From an uncultured Bacteroidaceae bacterium (GTDB lineage Bacteria > Bacteroidota > Bacteroidia > Bacteroidales > Bacteroidaceae): a DNA stretch of 64,000 nucleotides. The notes below the pieces were generated by a model. That model searched no databases and was not told the origin of the DNA. It saw only the letters and a program-made list of their open reading frames with translations. A program made the position numbers and the translations under genes. The stretch is from NCBI GenBank assembly GCA_944320785.1, contig CALUIR010000010.1:1-64000 (forward strand), given 5' to 3'. Shown here piece after piece: positions 33,463-42,584 of the stretch; positions within the stretch are counted from its first letter, which is position 1; each line of letters begins with the position of its first letter.

Positions 33463-34068
33463 TCATTGCTTAGCCAAGCTCTTGTTCACGGAATCAATGT
33501 AGTCCAAGATTTCATCGCGCCCCAGCCCCGTTTCTGCCGAAGACACGAAATAAGGCGGCAATTCCTCCCATGTTTCCGAGAGTTTCTCCAGATAACGTTT
33601 CACGCTCTCTTTCCGTTTCCCGAAAGTCAGCTTGTCTGCCTTGGTGAAGATGATGCCAAACGGCACTCCGTTCTCACCCAGCCAATGGATGAATTCAAGG
33701 TCGTTGGCCTGCGGTTCCAACCGCGAGTCTATCAGCACGAACAGGCTGGTCATCTGCATCCGCTTCTGCACATAGCTTTCAATGACCGCACGTATCTGCT
33801 CCACCATCTTCTTTCCACGTTTGGCATAACCATAGCCCGGCAGGTCCACCAGATACCATTCCTTGTTGATAAGGAAATGATTGATCAGCAGAGTCTTCCC
33901 GGGAGTGGAAGAAGTCATGGCCAGCTTCGGCTTGCGTGTCAGCATGTTGATAAGGCTGGACTTCCCTACGTTCGACCGCCCGATGAACGCATATTCCGGC
34001 AAGTTCCCGGGAGGGCATTTCTCGGCAACTGTGTTGCTCATGACAAATTCCGCGCTTCTGATTTCCAT
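33463..34068 (-). CDS. engB: ribosome biogenesis GTPase EngB (YihA/YsxC)
   Basis: A 201-residue TRAFAC-class GTPase needed for large ribosomal subunit assembly. G1 is GRSNVGKSS, the G2 region STPGKT, G3 DLPGYGYA, G4 TKAD and G5 SSAETG. The start at 34068 (MEIRSAEFV) is used because the promoter TATCTTTG lies at 34093-34100, which would overlap the longer in-frame start at 34095. It is followed by manA. Confidence 0.95.
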   Translation of the reverse strand: MEIRSAEFVMSNTVAEKCPPGNLPEYAFIGRSNVGKSSLINMLTRKPKLAMTSSTPGKTLLINHFLINKEWYLVDLPGYGYAKRGKKMVEQIRAVIESYVQKRMQMTSLFVLIDSRLEPQANDLEFIHWLGENGVPFGIIFTKADKLTFGKRKESVKRYLEKLSETWEELPPYFVSSAETGLGRDEILDYIDSVNKSLAKQ

Positions 34069-34092
34069 GACATGATAAACTTTTCCGGGGGG

Positions 34093-34100
34093 CAAAGATA
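34093..34100 (-). promoter_or_regulatory. -7 promoter box TATCTTTG for engB
   Basis: Minus-strand exact box 25 bases upstream of the ATG at 34068. Confidence 0.6.
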
Positions 34101-34174
34101 GAATGTTTTTTCGTTAGGCAATGCTTTGCGCGGGCATTATTCATTTTTAATTATTCATTCTTTCAGGAATATGC

Positions 34175-34182
34175 TATCTTTG
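34175..34182 (+). promoter_or_regulatory. -7 promoter box TATCTTTG for recR
   Basis: Exact box 14 bases upstream of the ATG at 34196 (20 before the alternative ATG at 34202). Confidence 0.6.
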
Positions 34183-34195
34183 CGCACCCAAATCA

Positions 34196-34819
34196 ATGAA
34201 CATGGAGCAACAATACCCTTCTTTGCTGTTGGAAAAGGCCGTAGAGGAATTTTCCAAGCTGCCCGGCATCGGGCGGAAGACGGCCATGCGGCTGGTGCTT
34301 CACCTGCTCCGCCAGGACAATGCCGCCGTGGCGTCCTTTGCCAATGCCGTCACTACCTTGAAAAGGGAAATCAAATATTGCAAGGAATGCCATAACATAT
34401 CCGACACTGAGGTGTGCCAGATATGCGGGAACCCTTCTAGGGACCATGCCGTGATATGCGTGGTCGAGAACATCCGCGACGTGATGGCCATTGAAGCCAC
34501 CCAACAGTTCCATGGCGTGTACCATGTGTTGGGAGGAATCATCTCGCCCATGGACGGGATAGGCCCCGGCGACTTGCAGATAGACAGCCTCGTGGAGAGA
34601 GTGAAGGCGGGAAGCACCCAAGAAGTCATCCTGGCGCTCAGTTCCACCATGGAGGGAGACACCACCAATTTCTACATCTACCGGAAACTTTCGCCTTTCA
34701 ACATCCGGCTGAGCATCATCGCGCGCGGCATATCCGTGGGCGACGAGCTGGAATATGCCGACGAAGTCACCTTGGGACGCTCCATCACCAACCGGATTCC
34801 TTTCAACGGCAACTTATAA
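34196..34819 (+). CDS. recR: recombination mediator RecR
   Basis: A 207-residue protein of RecFOR repair. It has the helix-hairpin-helix [22 protein letters not shown], the four-cysteine zinc finger [16 protein letters not shown], and a Toprim domain ([15 protein letters not shown]...). It helps load RecA on gapped DNA. It starts a five-gene run (recR, membrane protein, HAD, GT2, GNAT) with short spacings. Confidence 0.96.
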   Translation: MNMEQQYPSLLLEKAVEEFSKLPGIGRKTAMRLVLHLLRQDNAAVASFANAVTTLKREIKYCKECHNISDTEVCQICGNPSRDHAVICVVENIRDVMAIEATQQFHGVYHVLGGIISPMDGIGPGDLQIDSLVERVKAGSTQEVILALSSTMEGDTTNFYIYRKLSPFNIRLSIIARGISVGDELEYADEVTLGRSITNRIPFNGNL

Positions 34820-34831
34820 CCCCTTTGCTGC

Positions 34832-35290
34832 ATGATGGAAAAGACCTTAAAGAAGTTATCCCGCGTCCTCCAGGCCGAATACTGGAGCTTCCTCGCGCTG
34901 GCCGCGTTGATGGCGGCAGCCTATGAGGCAGGATGGCTGCAAGAAGGCGCATATGCCGGCGACGCGCGCCTGCAATACATCTGGAACACAGCAGGCATAC
35001 TCGTGACGTTGGCCGCCGTGCCGCTGGCACTCAAGCTGTTCAGCGTCGTCATGGCCAAAAGAATCAACCCTGCCCCCTTGCAGGAAGCCCTGCGCCTGTA
35101 CCGCAGATGGAACGGGGTACGCTTGGCCTTGCTGGCCGCCTCCGCCTTCTTCAACCTCTACGTTTATTATGCCACGTTAGACAATATCGGCGGGCTTTGC
35201 GCGTTAATAAGCATAACAGCATCGTTTTTCTGCATACCGAATGAAAAGCGCATCAAGGATGAACTGAACATAAACGGACAAGCAACATGA
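34832..35290 (+). CDS. membrane protein of unknown function
   Basis: A 152-residue protein with four predicted hydrophobic segments: FLALAALMAAAYEAGWL, AGILVTLAAVPLALKLF, LALLAASAFFNLYVYYA and LCALISITASFFCIP. I do not recognise a family. It starts 12 bases after recR (Met at 34835 is an alternative) and its stop overlaps the HAD gene start (ATGA). Confidence 0.75.
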   Translation: MMEKTLKKLSRVLQAEYWSFLALAALMAAAYEAGWLQEGAYAGDARLQYIWNTAGILVTLAAVPLALKLFSVVMAKRINPAPLQEALRLYRRWNGVRLALLAASAFFNLYVYYATLDNIGGLCALISITASFFCIPNEKRIKDELNINGQAT

Positions 35291-35736
35291 TTATCGCGGT
35301 AGATTTTGACGGCACCATCGTGGAACATGCGTACCCCCGCATCGGGAATGAAATTCCCTTTGCCATCGACACGCTGAAAAGGCTGCAAAAGGAAGGCCAC
35401 CGCATCATCCTGTGGACGGTGCGCGAAGGAAGATTGCTGGAAGACGCCGTGGAATATTGCCGCCAACGCGGGCTTGAATTTTATGCCGCCAACAAAGATT
35501 TCCCGGAAGAGAAAGAAAACGGCAAGGGATACAGCCGGAAGCTGAAGGCCGACCTTTTCATTGACGACCGCAACATCGGCGGGCTGCCGGACTGGGGTGT
35601 CATCTACCGCATGGCGCATGACAACCTGACTTACGAGCAGGCATTGGACGGAACGCCCCCGCCATCCGCCCGCGCCCGGAAGAACATCTTCACCCGCATC
35701 GGGGAGGCTTGGGACAATTCAAGGAAACATCATTAG
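35287..35736 (+). CDS. HAD-superfamily hydrolase (BT0820-like)
   Basis: A 149-residue haloacid dehalogenase-type phosphatase. Motif I is IIAVDFDGTIVEH at the N-terminus (Asp nucleophile), motif II lies in RIILWTVREG and motif IV-like acids in DLFIDDRNIGG. The capless short form matches the Bacteroides BT0820 type. Substrate unknown. The start overlaps the stop of the preceding gene by 4 bp, implying coupled translation. Confidence 0.85.
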   Translation: MIIAVDFDGTIVEHAYPRIGNEIPFAIDTLKRLQKEGHRIILWTVREGRLLEDAVEYCRQRGLEFYAANKDFPEEKENGKGYSRKLKADLFIDDRNIGGLPDWGVIYRMAHDNLTYEQALDGTPPPSARARKNIFTRIGEAWDNSRKHH

Positions 35737-35757
35737 CCAAAAGCCTGCCATGCCGAT

Positions 35758-36567
35758 ATGATTACCGCTTCCATCGTCACTTTCCACAACCCGCCCCACG
35801 AACTGTCGCGACTGCTGCAATGCGTCGTGCAGTCGGACGTGGCCACGCTCTACCTCATCGACAATTCATCGGACGACCGCCTGAAAGAATTGTCGCAGGC
35901 ATCGGACAAGATTGTTTACCTCCACACCGGGAAGAACTTGGGCTACGGACGTGCCCACAACATCGCCATCAAACGGGCCATGGCAACAGGCGCACGCTAC
36001 CATGTCGTGCTGAATCCCGACATCTACTGGGCGGGAAACGCCATCGGCACATTGGAACAGTTCATGGACACGCACACGGATTGCGGGTTGGTGATGCCCA
36101 AAGTGCTTTACCCCGACGGCAGGATACAATACCTCTGCAAGCTGCTGCCCACGCCGATGAACCTCTTCGGCAGGCGCTTCGTGCTGTCCCGACGCATCCA
36201 GCAACGCATCGACGCGAGGTTTGAACTGCATTTTTCCGGCTACGACCGGGTGATGGACGTGCCTTCCCTGTCGGGATGCTTCATGTTCATGCGGACGGAC
36301 GCATTGCGGAAAGCCGGGATATTCGACGAACGCTACTTCATGTATGCGGAAGATTTGGACCTTTGCCGCCGCATCGGCGAAGTGTCAAGGACCCTGTTCT
36401 GCCCGGCAGCCACCGTGTTCCATGCCTACGAGAAAGGCTCCTACAAAGACCCCGCCTTGCTGAAATGCCACATCCGTTCCGTCATCCAATACTTCAACAA
36501 ATGGGGATGGCTGTTCGACAAAAAACGGAGAATAGCCAACCGCAAATGCTTGGAACAATTCAAATAA
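35758..36567 (+). CDS. family 2 glycosyltransferase
   Basis: A 269-residue GT-A fold enzyme of the rhamnosyltransferase-like GT2 group: TASIVTFHNPP, LYLIDNSSDD, NLGYGRAHNIAI, YHVVLNPDIYW (DxD-like) and FDERYFMYAEDLDLCRR, where the E-D pair is the catalytic-base region. It transfers an unknown sugar, probably to a surface glycan. Cytoplasmic, no membrane helix. Part of the recR-led run. Confidence 0.88.
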   Translation: MITASIVTFHNPPHELSRLLQCVVQSDVATLYLIDNSSDDRLKELSQASDKIVYLHTGKNLGYGRAHNIAIKRAMATGARYHVVLNPDIYWAGNAIGTLEQFMDTHTDCGLVMPKVLYPDGRIQYLCKLLPTPMNLFGRRFVLSRRIQQRIDARFELHFSGYDRVMDVPSLSGCFMFMRTDALRKAGIFDERYFMYAEDLDLCRRIGEVSRTLFCPAATVFHAYEKGSYKDPALLKCHIRSVIQYFNKWGWLFDKKRRIANRKCLEQFK

Positions 36568-36579
36568 CCTTTCGCGCCC

Positions 36580-37146
36580 ATGCCCGACACCTATCTTGAG
36601 AACCCGGAAATCCGCTTGAGGCCATGCGAACCTGAAGACTTGGATATGATGTACGACATTGAGAACGACGCCTCCTTGTGGGACATCAGCGGCACCACTT
36701 CCCCCTATTCGCGCTACGCCTTGCGGCAATACATCGCCTCCTCGCAGAACGACATCTTCGCCGACAAGCAACTGCGCCTCGTCGTCCTCCACAAAGCCAG
36801 CGGGAAAGCCGTCGGCATGGCCGACCTCACAGACTACGAGCCATTGCACCAACGGGCAGCCGTGGGCATCGTCATCCGCAAGGACTGCCGCCGCCATGGC
36901 TGCGGCACACAAGCATTGCAACTGCTGTGCAGCTACGCCTTCCGTTTCCTCCACCTCCACCAACTGTATGCCTGGATACCGCAAGGCAATGAAGCCAGCC
37001 TCGCCCTGTTTGCCCGCTGCGGATTCGCAGAGAGAACCTTGCTGAAGGACTGGCTGCAAACGGAAGACGCTTCCTATAAAAACGCATGGCTCGTGCAACG
37101 CATCGCGCCGGCCATGCCGGATGGCAAAGAAAACTTTTCATCGTGA
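36580..37146 (+). CDS. GNAT family N-acetyltransferase
   Basis: A 188-residue RimJ/RimL/SpeG-like acetyltransferase. It starts with IRLRPCEPEDLDMMYDIEND and has the acetyl-CoA loop region VGIVIRKDCRRHGCGTQALQLL and the C-terminal ARCGFAERTLLKDWL. The acceptor (protein, spermidine or other amine) cannot be told. Last gene of the recR-led run; its stop lies inside an 8-bp stem-loop (37140-37163). Confidence 0.87.
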   Translation: MPDTYLENPEIRLRPCEPEDLDMMYDIENDASLWDISGTTSPYSRYALRQYIASSQNDIFADKQLRLVVLHKASGKAVGMADLTDYEPLHQRAAVGIVIRKDCRRHGCGTQALQLLCSYAFRFLHLHQLYAWIPQGNEASLALFARCGFAERTLLKDWLQTEDASYKNAWLVQRIAPAMPDGKENFSS

Positions 37147-37220
37147 ATCCGGGATTTCACGATGAAGAAGCCAGTGCATCCTGCGCACAAAATCCGCACG
37201 CCCCATAGAAGATTTCTTTT

Positions 37221-37281
37221 ACGATTAGTAATCGTCCGGCATGACGATTAGTAATCGTATCGCTTTACGATTACTAATCGT
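37221..37281. repeat. three 15-bp perfect palindromes at 23-bp spacing
   Basis: ACGATTAGTAATCGT at 37221 and 37244 and ACGATTACTAATCGT at 37267. Each is a perfect palindrome around one base. They sit in the 327-bp gap 37147-37473 between the GNAT and pectate lyase genes, 193 bp upstream of the lyase start. Confidence 0.9.
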
Positions 37282-37310
37282 ATCAGGAAAAGTTCAGGAA
37301 GATTTCAAAA

Positions 37311-37356
37311 AACCTTTCAATGTTTTGCCCCAAACATTCCAATGATTCATGGAATG
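37311..37356. repeat. chained palindromes of the AAGGTTT/AATGTTT family
   Basis: AAAACCTTTCAATGTTT is followed by AATGTTT-TGCCCC-AAACATT (37319-37338) and then CATTCCA-N8-TGGAATG (37335-37356). The first part matches the sequence beside the dnaA-side palindrome at ~2602-2617. Confidence 0.6.
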
Positions 37357-37429
37357 CCCCGCAGGATGCCGCCGCACATCTTGCCGGAAGATTCTGCAAC
37401 GCTGCCCGCCAAAATTGAAATCCAATTGC

Positions 37430-37450
37430 TACCTTTGCAGCTGCAAAGGT
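37430..37450 (+). promoter_or_regulatory. -7 box TACCTTTG embedded in a 20-bp perfect palindrome
   Basis: TACCTTTG at 37430-37437 is an exact promoter box. ACCTTTGCAG-CTGCAAAGGT (37431-37450) is a perfect palindrome covering the box and the expected transcription start of the pectate lyase gene. It is a candidate repressor site. Confidence 0.6.
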
Positions 37451-37473
37451 TACAACCCATCCATGACACTGCC

Positions 37474-38589
37474 ATGAAAATCCATTTCCCAAAACAGAAA
37501 ACCCTGCGAACCATCTGTGCAGCCTGCTGCTGCATGGCATTCGCCACGATGACAGCACAGAATCATCCCGGCCTTCTCCGCGAAACAGACGAACATTTCT
37601 TCACGACCCATGAAGCGCGCCGCATCGGCGACCAAGTGCTGCTCTACCAACGATGCACGGGAGGCTGGCCGAAGAACATCGACATGTGCCGCACCCTGAG
37701 CCAGGAAGAAAAGGAAAAGGTGCGGGAAGAAAAGCAACGGCGCGACGACTCCACCATCGACAACGGCGCCACCATACAGCAAATGACGTATATGGCACGG
37801 CTGTACCGCGCCACCGGCGATGCCCGCTATCGCGACGCATTCCGAAAAGGAGCGGCTTACCTTTTGGAAGGGCAGTACGAAAACGGCGGATGGCCGCAGT
37901 TCTGGCCCGTGAACCATGGCTACCAGACACACATCACGTACAACGACAATGCCATGGTGAACGTGATGAGAATGCTGCGCGGCATCGCCGAAGCACAAGC
38001 GCCTTTCGACAAGGATTTGGCGGATGACAGGCTGCGCACACAAGCCGGCGAAGCATTCCAAAAAGGCATCCGCTGCATCCTCGCCACGCAGATAAGGACG
38101 GAAGGAGGAGGACTCGCCGTCTGGTGCCAGCAACACGATGAACACACCCTGAAGCCCGCCGCCGCACGCGCTTACGAACTGCCGGCCTACTGCCCGGTGG
38201 AGAGCGCGGCCCTGCTGGAACTGCTGATGAGCCTGCCTTGCCCGGACGAGGATGTAAAGGAAGCCGTGCATCAAGGCATGGCATGGATGGACGCACACAA
38301 GATAGAAGGCAAACGCGTGGAAAGGCTGCGTGATGCCGAAGGGCGCAAAATCGACACACGGCTAGTGGCCGACAGCCTGGCCCAACCCATCTGGGCGCGT
38401 TTCTATGATTTGGAACATGGCGAACCCTACGTGTGCGGGCGCGACGGCATCCCACGCCGCCATCTGGAAGAAATCGAGCCGGAACGCCGCAACGGGTACA
38501 GTTGGTACAGCAACCGCCCCGCCGCGCTTTTCCCGCTCTACAAGGAATGGGCGAAAAAACATGGGGAAACGCCCGCGAACGGGAACTGA
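37474..38589 (+). CDS. exported pectate lyase, PL10-type
   Basis: A 371-residue enzyme with a basic, hydrophobic signal sequence (MKIHFPKQKTLRTICAACCC...TMTAQ). The body matches the PelA/PL10 pectate lyase family: CTGGWPKNIDM, STIDNGATIQQMTYMARLY, GQYENGGWPQFWP, THITYNDNAMVNVMRML and the C-terminal IWARFYDLEHGEPYVCGRDG with SWYSNRPA. It cleaves polygalacturonate by beta-elimination with calcium. The ATG at 37474 follows a promoter; the ORF extension to 37342 is rejected. No other pectin genes are adjacent. Confidence 0.9.
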   Translation: MKIHFPKQKTLRTICAACCCMAFATMTAQNHPGLLRETDEHFFTTHEARRIGDQVLLYQRCTGGWPKNIDMCRTLSQEEKEKVREEKQRRDDSTIDNGATIQQMTYMARLYRATGDARYRDAFRKGAAYLLEGQYENGGWPQFWPVNHGYQTHITYNDNAMVNVMRMLRGIAEAQAPFDKDLADDRLRTQAGEAFQKGIRCILATQIRTEGGGLAVWCQQHDEHTLKPAAARAYELPAYCPVESAALLELLMSLPCPDEDVKEAVHQGMAWMDAHKIEGKRVERLRDAEGRKIDTRLVADSLAQPIWARFYDLEHGEPYVCGRDGIPRRHLEEIEPERRNGYSWYSNRPAALFPLYKEWAKKHGETPANGN

Positions 38590-38609
38590 CGCGCAAAGCC
38601 GCCACAAAA

Positions 38610-38650
38610 TCAATGCCCCGGCAAATCATCACGACCTTCCGGGGCATTGA
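38610..38650. terminator. terminator between pectate lyase and DUF4301 genes
   Basis: TCAATGCCCCGG and CCGGGGCATTGA, a perfect 12-bp stem followed by ATCATTTT, between convergent genes. Confidence 0.8.
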
Positions 38651-38678
38651 ATCATTTTCATGAAGAAGTTGTTATTTC

Positions 38679-40199
38679 CTATTGATGCTGCGGGCGCAAA
38701 AGGTCGTTCACCGTCTTCACCGGATTAAAAGTACTCAACGGCACTTCCACGAACACCGTGTTCCAGTCGCTCATGGCTCCGTTCCACAATCCCGGCAGTT
38801 CCAATGCTTTCAGGTCCTTCCCGTTCTTCGACTTCCGGGAAATGAAGCCGGTGGATTTGTCCACATAATCCGGGAGGTTGAATTTCCGCCCTTTATAATC
38901 GCGCAACGCACACACCAAATCCACCGGATTGAAGTGAGTGCCTTTCTCAAACATCGCTTTCTTTTCCGGGTCGTTCATGTCGATTTGCGAACTTTCCAGA
39001 ATTTGCAAGGAAACCGTACCGTCAGCATTGTAAGCAAGGAACGGGCCGCCACCCGGCTCGCCCACGTTCTTCACCATGCCGCACACGCGCATCGGGCGGT
39101 TCAGTTTCTTTTTCAGGTACAACACCAAGTCGCCATCTTCCATGTCTTTGATGTCCGCACGGCGGCAGAACAGCTTCTGCTGCACGAAGCGGATGATTTC
39201 TTCCACCTGTTCACGGGTGTATTTCCCGCTGTCCAACAGTTCCAGATATTCGAATGCCTGCTTCTGCAAGGTCACCAGCACGCCGGCAATCAGTTTCTTG
39301 TAAAGCACCGTGTCATCTTTCAAACGGTCGGGCACCACGTTGTCGATGTTCTTGATGAACACGATGTCGGCATCCAAGTCGTTGAGGTTCTCAATCAACG
39401 CGCCATGCCCGCCCGGACGGAACAGCAATTTCCCTTTCTCGTCGCGGAAAGGATGATTGTCCATGTCGGCGGCAATCGTGTCAGTGCTGGGTTTCTGTTC
39501 AGAGAAAGTCACGCAGTAATCAACGTTGTATCGCGAAGAGTAATCCTTCACTTTCTCTTCCACCAAGGCGCGGAACAAATCCTTGTGTTCGGGAGACACC
39601 GTGAAATGCACATTCACCTTGTCGTTCTTGCCCGCCGCATAAAGGGCGCCTTCCACCAAATGTTCTTCCAAAGGCGTGCGGGTGCCATTCTCGTACTTAT
39701 GGAACTTCAGCAAGCCTTTCGGCAAAGCGCCATAGTTCAGCCCGGCTGCGTTCAACAGATTGGCCGCCACTTCCTTGTAAGCGCCATCGGCCATCAAGGC
39801 GGGAATGTCTTTCCCGGCATTGCGTAGGCAGGCTTGGTTCAAGTCATCGTAAAAGGCAAATTGGCGGACATGCGCGAAAAACTCTTTTTCGAATGCCGTG
39901 GAAGGCGCGTCATAGTCCGCGCCCAGGAACTCAAACAGGTTCTTGAACATGCGGCTGGCCGCGCCGGATGCAGGCACAAACTTGGTGATGGTCTTGCCAC
40001 CCTCCTTGTAATGCTCCCATGCAGAAAGGTAAGCTTCGCGCTCGGAAGCGTCAGGCGCCATGATGCCTTTCCCGATGGAAGCGGCAGCCTCCAGCTTCAG
40101 GAAAGGGAAACCGGTTTCAAAACATTTCAACTGCTCTTTAATCTGCTCCTCGGAAATGCCTTTCTTCGTGAGCAATTCTTGGTCTTGCGGTGTTAACAT
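38679..40199 (-). CDS. DUF4301 family protein
   Basis: A 506-residue protein matching the Bacteroidota DUF4301 family. The segment KFVPASGAASRMFKNLFEFL near residue 75 resembles a nucleotidyltransferase-type glycine loop, and LLFRPGGHGALIENLNDLDADIVFIKNIDN resembles the sugar-nucleotide-binding part of such enzymes, so an NTP-transferase fold is likely. The reaction is unknown. Cytoplasmic. It has a promoter at 40261-40268 divergent from the RelA gene. Confidence 0.85.
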   Translation of the reverse strand: MLTPQDQELLTKKGISEEQIKEQLKCFETGFPFLKLEAAASIGKGIMAPDASEREAYLSAWEHYKEGGKTITKFVPASGAASRMFKNLFEFLGADYDAPSTAFEKEFFAHVRQFAFYDDLNQACLRNAGKDIPALMADGAYKEVAANLLNAAGLNYGALPKGLLKFHKYENGTRTPLEEHLVEGALYAAGKNDKVNVHFTVSPEHKDLFRALVEEKVKDYSSRYNVDYCVTFSEQKPSTDTIAADMDNHPFRDEKGKLLFRPGGHGALIENLNDLDADIVFIKNIDNVVPDRLKDDTVLYKKLIAGVLVTLQKQAFEYLELLDSGKYTREQVEEIIRFVQQKLFCRRADIKDMEDGDLVLYLKKKLNRPMRVCGMVKNVGEPGGGPFLAYNADGTVSLQILESSQIDMNDPEKKAMFEKGTHFNPVDLVCALRDYKGRKFNLPDYVDKSTGFISRKSKNGKDLKALELPGLWNGAMSDWNTVFVEVPLSTFNPVKTVNDLLRPQHQ

Positions 40200-40260
40200 C
40201 GTATTAAATCTTATGAGTTATTATTATCTAATTTCCACTGGATAAATCCATATCAATGCC

Positions 40261-40268
40261 CAAAAATA
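40261..40268 (-). promoter_or_regulatory. -7 promoter box TATTTTTG for DUF4301
   Basis: Minus-strand exact box about 60 bases upstream of the ATG at 40199. On the plus strand TACTTTTA at 40313-40320 is a one-mismatch box for the RelA gene. Confidence 0.5.
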
Positions 40269-40341
40269 CAAAAACTTGGATTACAAACAACGCAAAACCA
40301 AGAAAAAAAAACTACTTTTACATCGACAAAATACAAAGGCC

Positions 40342-42555
40342 ATGGACGGAATGTTTTTCAACAAGGGCGAAAAGGCCCTGTTAATCGCACTATATAAGAG
40401 GCTGTTACGCTCGGCAGGCGACAGCATAAGCCCCACAGACTGCCGCAAACTGAGGAAGCATCTGGCGCAAGCCGCGCAGGAAGGTTCCCTCCCCCGTAAC
40501 AATTTTGACATGAACCCCGTCATACGGAACATGCAGACGGCCATCATCATCTCCGAAGAAATCGGGATGAAAAGGGCGTCCATCCTCGGCATCATGCTGC
40601 ACGATACGGTGAAAAACCATTTCCTCACCACCGATGACATCCGGCGGGAATACGGCGACGACGTGGCAGGCATCATCCACGGATTGGTGAAAGTCAACGA
40701 ACTGTATGCCAAAAGCCCCATGGTGGAATCGGAGAACTTCAGGAACCTGCTGCTGTCTTTCGCCGAGGACATGCGCGTGATACTCATCATGATAGCCGAC
40801 CGCGTGAACATCATGCGCCAGATAAAGGACTCGCCCCACGAGGAAGAACGCATCATGGTGGCCAACGAAGCAGCCTACCTTTATGCCCCGTTGGCACATA
40901 AATTGGGACTCTACAAGCTGAAATCGGAACTGGAAGACCTCTCCCTGAAGTACACGCAGAAAGAGGTCTATTATGAAATCAAGGAAAAGCTGAACGAGAC
41001 AAAAGCATCGCGCGACCGCTACATCGCGTCCTTCATCGCGCCCATCCAAGAAAAGCTGGGAACCACCGGGCTGAAGTTCAGCATCAAAGGCCGCACGAAA
41101 TCCATCCATTCCATCTGGAACAAGATGCAAAAGCAGAAAACACCGTTTGAGAACATCTACGACTTGTTTGCCATCCGCATCATCTTGGATTCCGCCCCCG
41201 ACAAGGAAAAGCAAGAATGCTGGCAAGTATATTCCATCATCACCGACATGTACCAGCCCAACCCCAAACGCCTGCGCGACTGGCTCTCCATCCCCAAAAG
41301 CAATGGGTATGAATCCTTGCACATCACCGTCATGGGGCCGGAAGGGAAATGGGTGGAAGTGCAGATACGCACCCAACGAATGGACGAAATAGCCGAACGC
41401 GGGCTGGCGGCGCACTGGCGCTACAAAGGCATCAAAGGCGAAAGCGGATTGGATGAATGGCTCACCTCCGTGCGGGAAGCATTGGAACATTCCGACACCG
41501 ACTCCATGCAAATCATGGACCAGTTCAAGATGGATCTGTATGAAGACGAAGTGTTCGTGTTCACCCCCAAAGGCGATTTGTTCAAACTGCCGAAAGGCGC
41601 CACGGTGCTTGACTTTGCTTTCCACATACACACGGCATTGGGATGCCGGTGTGTCGGCGCAAAAGTGAACGGGAAGAACGCACAACTGCGCCAAGTGCTA
41701 TACAGCGGCGACCAAGTGGAAATCATGACTTCCAACACGCAAACACCCAAGCAAGACTGGCTCAACATCGTGACGACCTCGAAGGCACGCACCAAAATCA
41801 GGCAGGAACTGAAAGAGATTGCCGCCAAGCAATCGGCTTTTGCCAAGGAAATGCTGGAACGGAAGTTCAAGAACCGGAAACTGGAATATGATGAAGGCGT
41901 GATGATGCGGCTCATCAAGAAATTAGGGTTCAAGACGGTCACGGAGTTCTACCAACGCATTGCCGATGAGACGTATGATGCCAATGAAGTCATCGACAAA
42001 TACGTGGAACAGCAGAGGAAAGAATCGGAAGTGCGTGAGGACCCCAACCGCAGCGCAGAGGGATACAACATGCAAATGCCGCTCCCGGAAGACAGGACGG
42101 AAAAGGAAGATGTATTGGTCATCGACCGCAACCTGAAAGGCATTGACTACAAATTGGCCAAATGCTGCAACCCTATCTACGGGGACGACATCTTCGGCTT
42201 CGTCACCATCAACGGCGGCATCAAGATACACAGGACGGACTGCCCCAATGCCGCACAGTTGCGCGAACGTTTCGGCTACCGCATCGTAAAGGCACGGTGG
42301 GCGGGGAAATCCTCCGGCACACGCTATGCCATCAGCCTGAAAGTGGTGGGGCAAGACGACATTGGCATCGTCACCAACCTGACTTCCATTATCAACAAAG
42401 ATGAAGGAACGGCGCTTCGTGCGATCAGCATCGATTCCAATGACGGGTTGTTCTCCGGCACGCTGACCATCATGGTTTCGGACACTTCAAAATTGGACTC
42501 CTTGGTGAAGAAGCTGAAAACGGTGAAAGGCGTGAAACAGGTCAGCAGGAACTGA
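40342..42555 (+). CDS. RelA/SpoT family (p)ppGpp synthetase with degenerate hydrolase domain
   Basis: A 737-residue stringent-response enzyme with HD, synthetase, TGS (~EDEVFVFTPKGDLFKLPKGATVLDFA), zinc-finger (AKCCNPIYGDDIFG) and ACT domains. The synthetase half is intact: RTKSIHSIW, IYDLFAIRII, SNGYESLHITV and EVQIRTQRMDEIAERG. In the HD half, LHDTVKN replaces LHDVVED and the first metal histidine reads N (FDMNPVIRNM), so ppGpp hydrolysis is probably lost, as in RelA. The start at 40342 (MDGMFFNKGEK) is chosen over 40276 because the extra N-terminus is a low-complexity Lys run overlapping the promoter. Confidence 0.92.
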   Translation: MDGMFFNKGEKALLIALYKRLLRSAGDSISPTDCRKLRKHLAQAAQEGSLPRNNFDMNPVIRNMQTAIIISEEIGMKRASILGIMLHDTVKNHFLTTDDIRREYGDDVAGIIHGLVKVNELYAKSPMVESENFRNLLLSFAEDMRVILIMIADRVNIMRQIKDSPHEEERIMVANEAAYLYAPLAHKLGLYKLKSELEDLSLKYTQKEVYYEIKEKLNETKASRDRYIASFIAPIQEKLGTTGLKFSIKGRTKSIHSIWNKMQKQKTPFENIYDLFAIRIILDSAPDKEKQECWQVYSIITDMYQPNPKRLRDWLSIPKSNGYESLHITVMGPEGKWVEVQIRTQRMDEIAERGLAAHWRYKGIKGESGLDEWLTSVREALEHSDTDSMQIMDQFKMDLYEDEVFVFTPKGDLFKLPKGATVLDFAFHIHTALGCRCVGAKVNGKNAQLRQVLYSGDQVEIMTSNTQTPKQDWLNIVTTSKARTKIRQELKEIAAKQSAFAKEMLERKFKNRKLEYDEGVMMRLIKKLGFKTVTEFYQRIADETYDANEVIDKYVEQQRKESEVREDPNRSAEGYNMQMPLPEDRTEKEDVLVIDRNLKGIDYKLAKCCNPIYGDDIFGFVTINGGIKIHRTDCPNAAQLRERFGYRIVKARWAGKSSGTRYAISLKVVGQDDIGIVTNLTSIINKDEGTALRAISIDSNDGLFSGTLTIMVSDTSKLDSLVKKLKTVKGVKQVSRN

Positions 42556-42584
42556 CGGCATCCGCCCCAAAAGAATACGGGATC

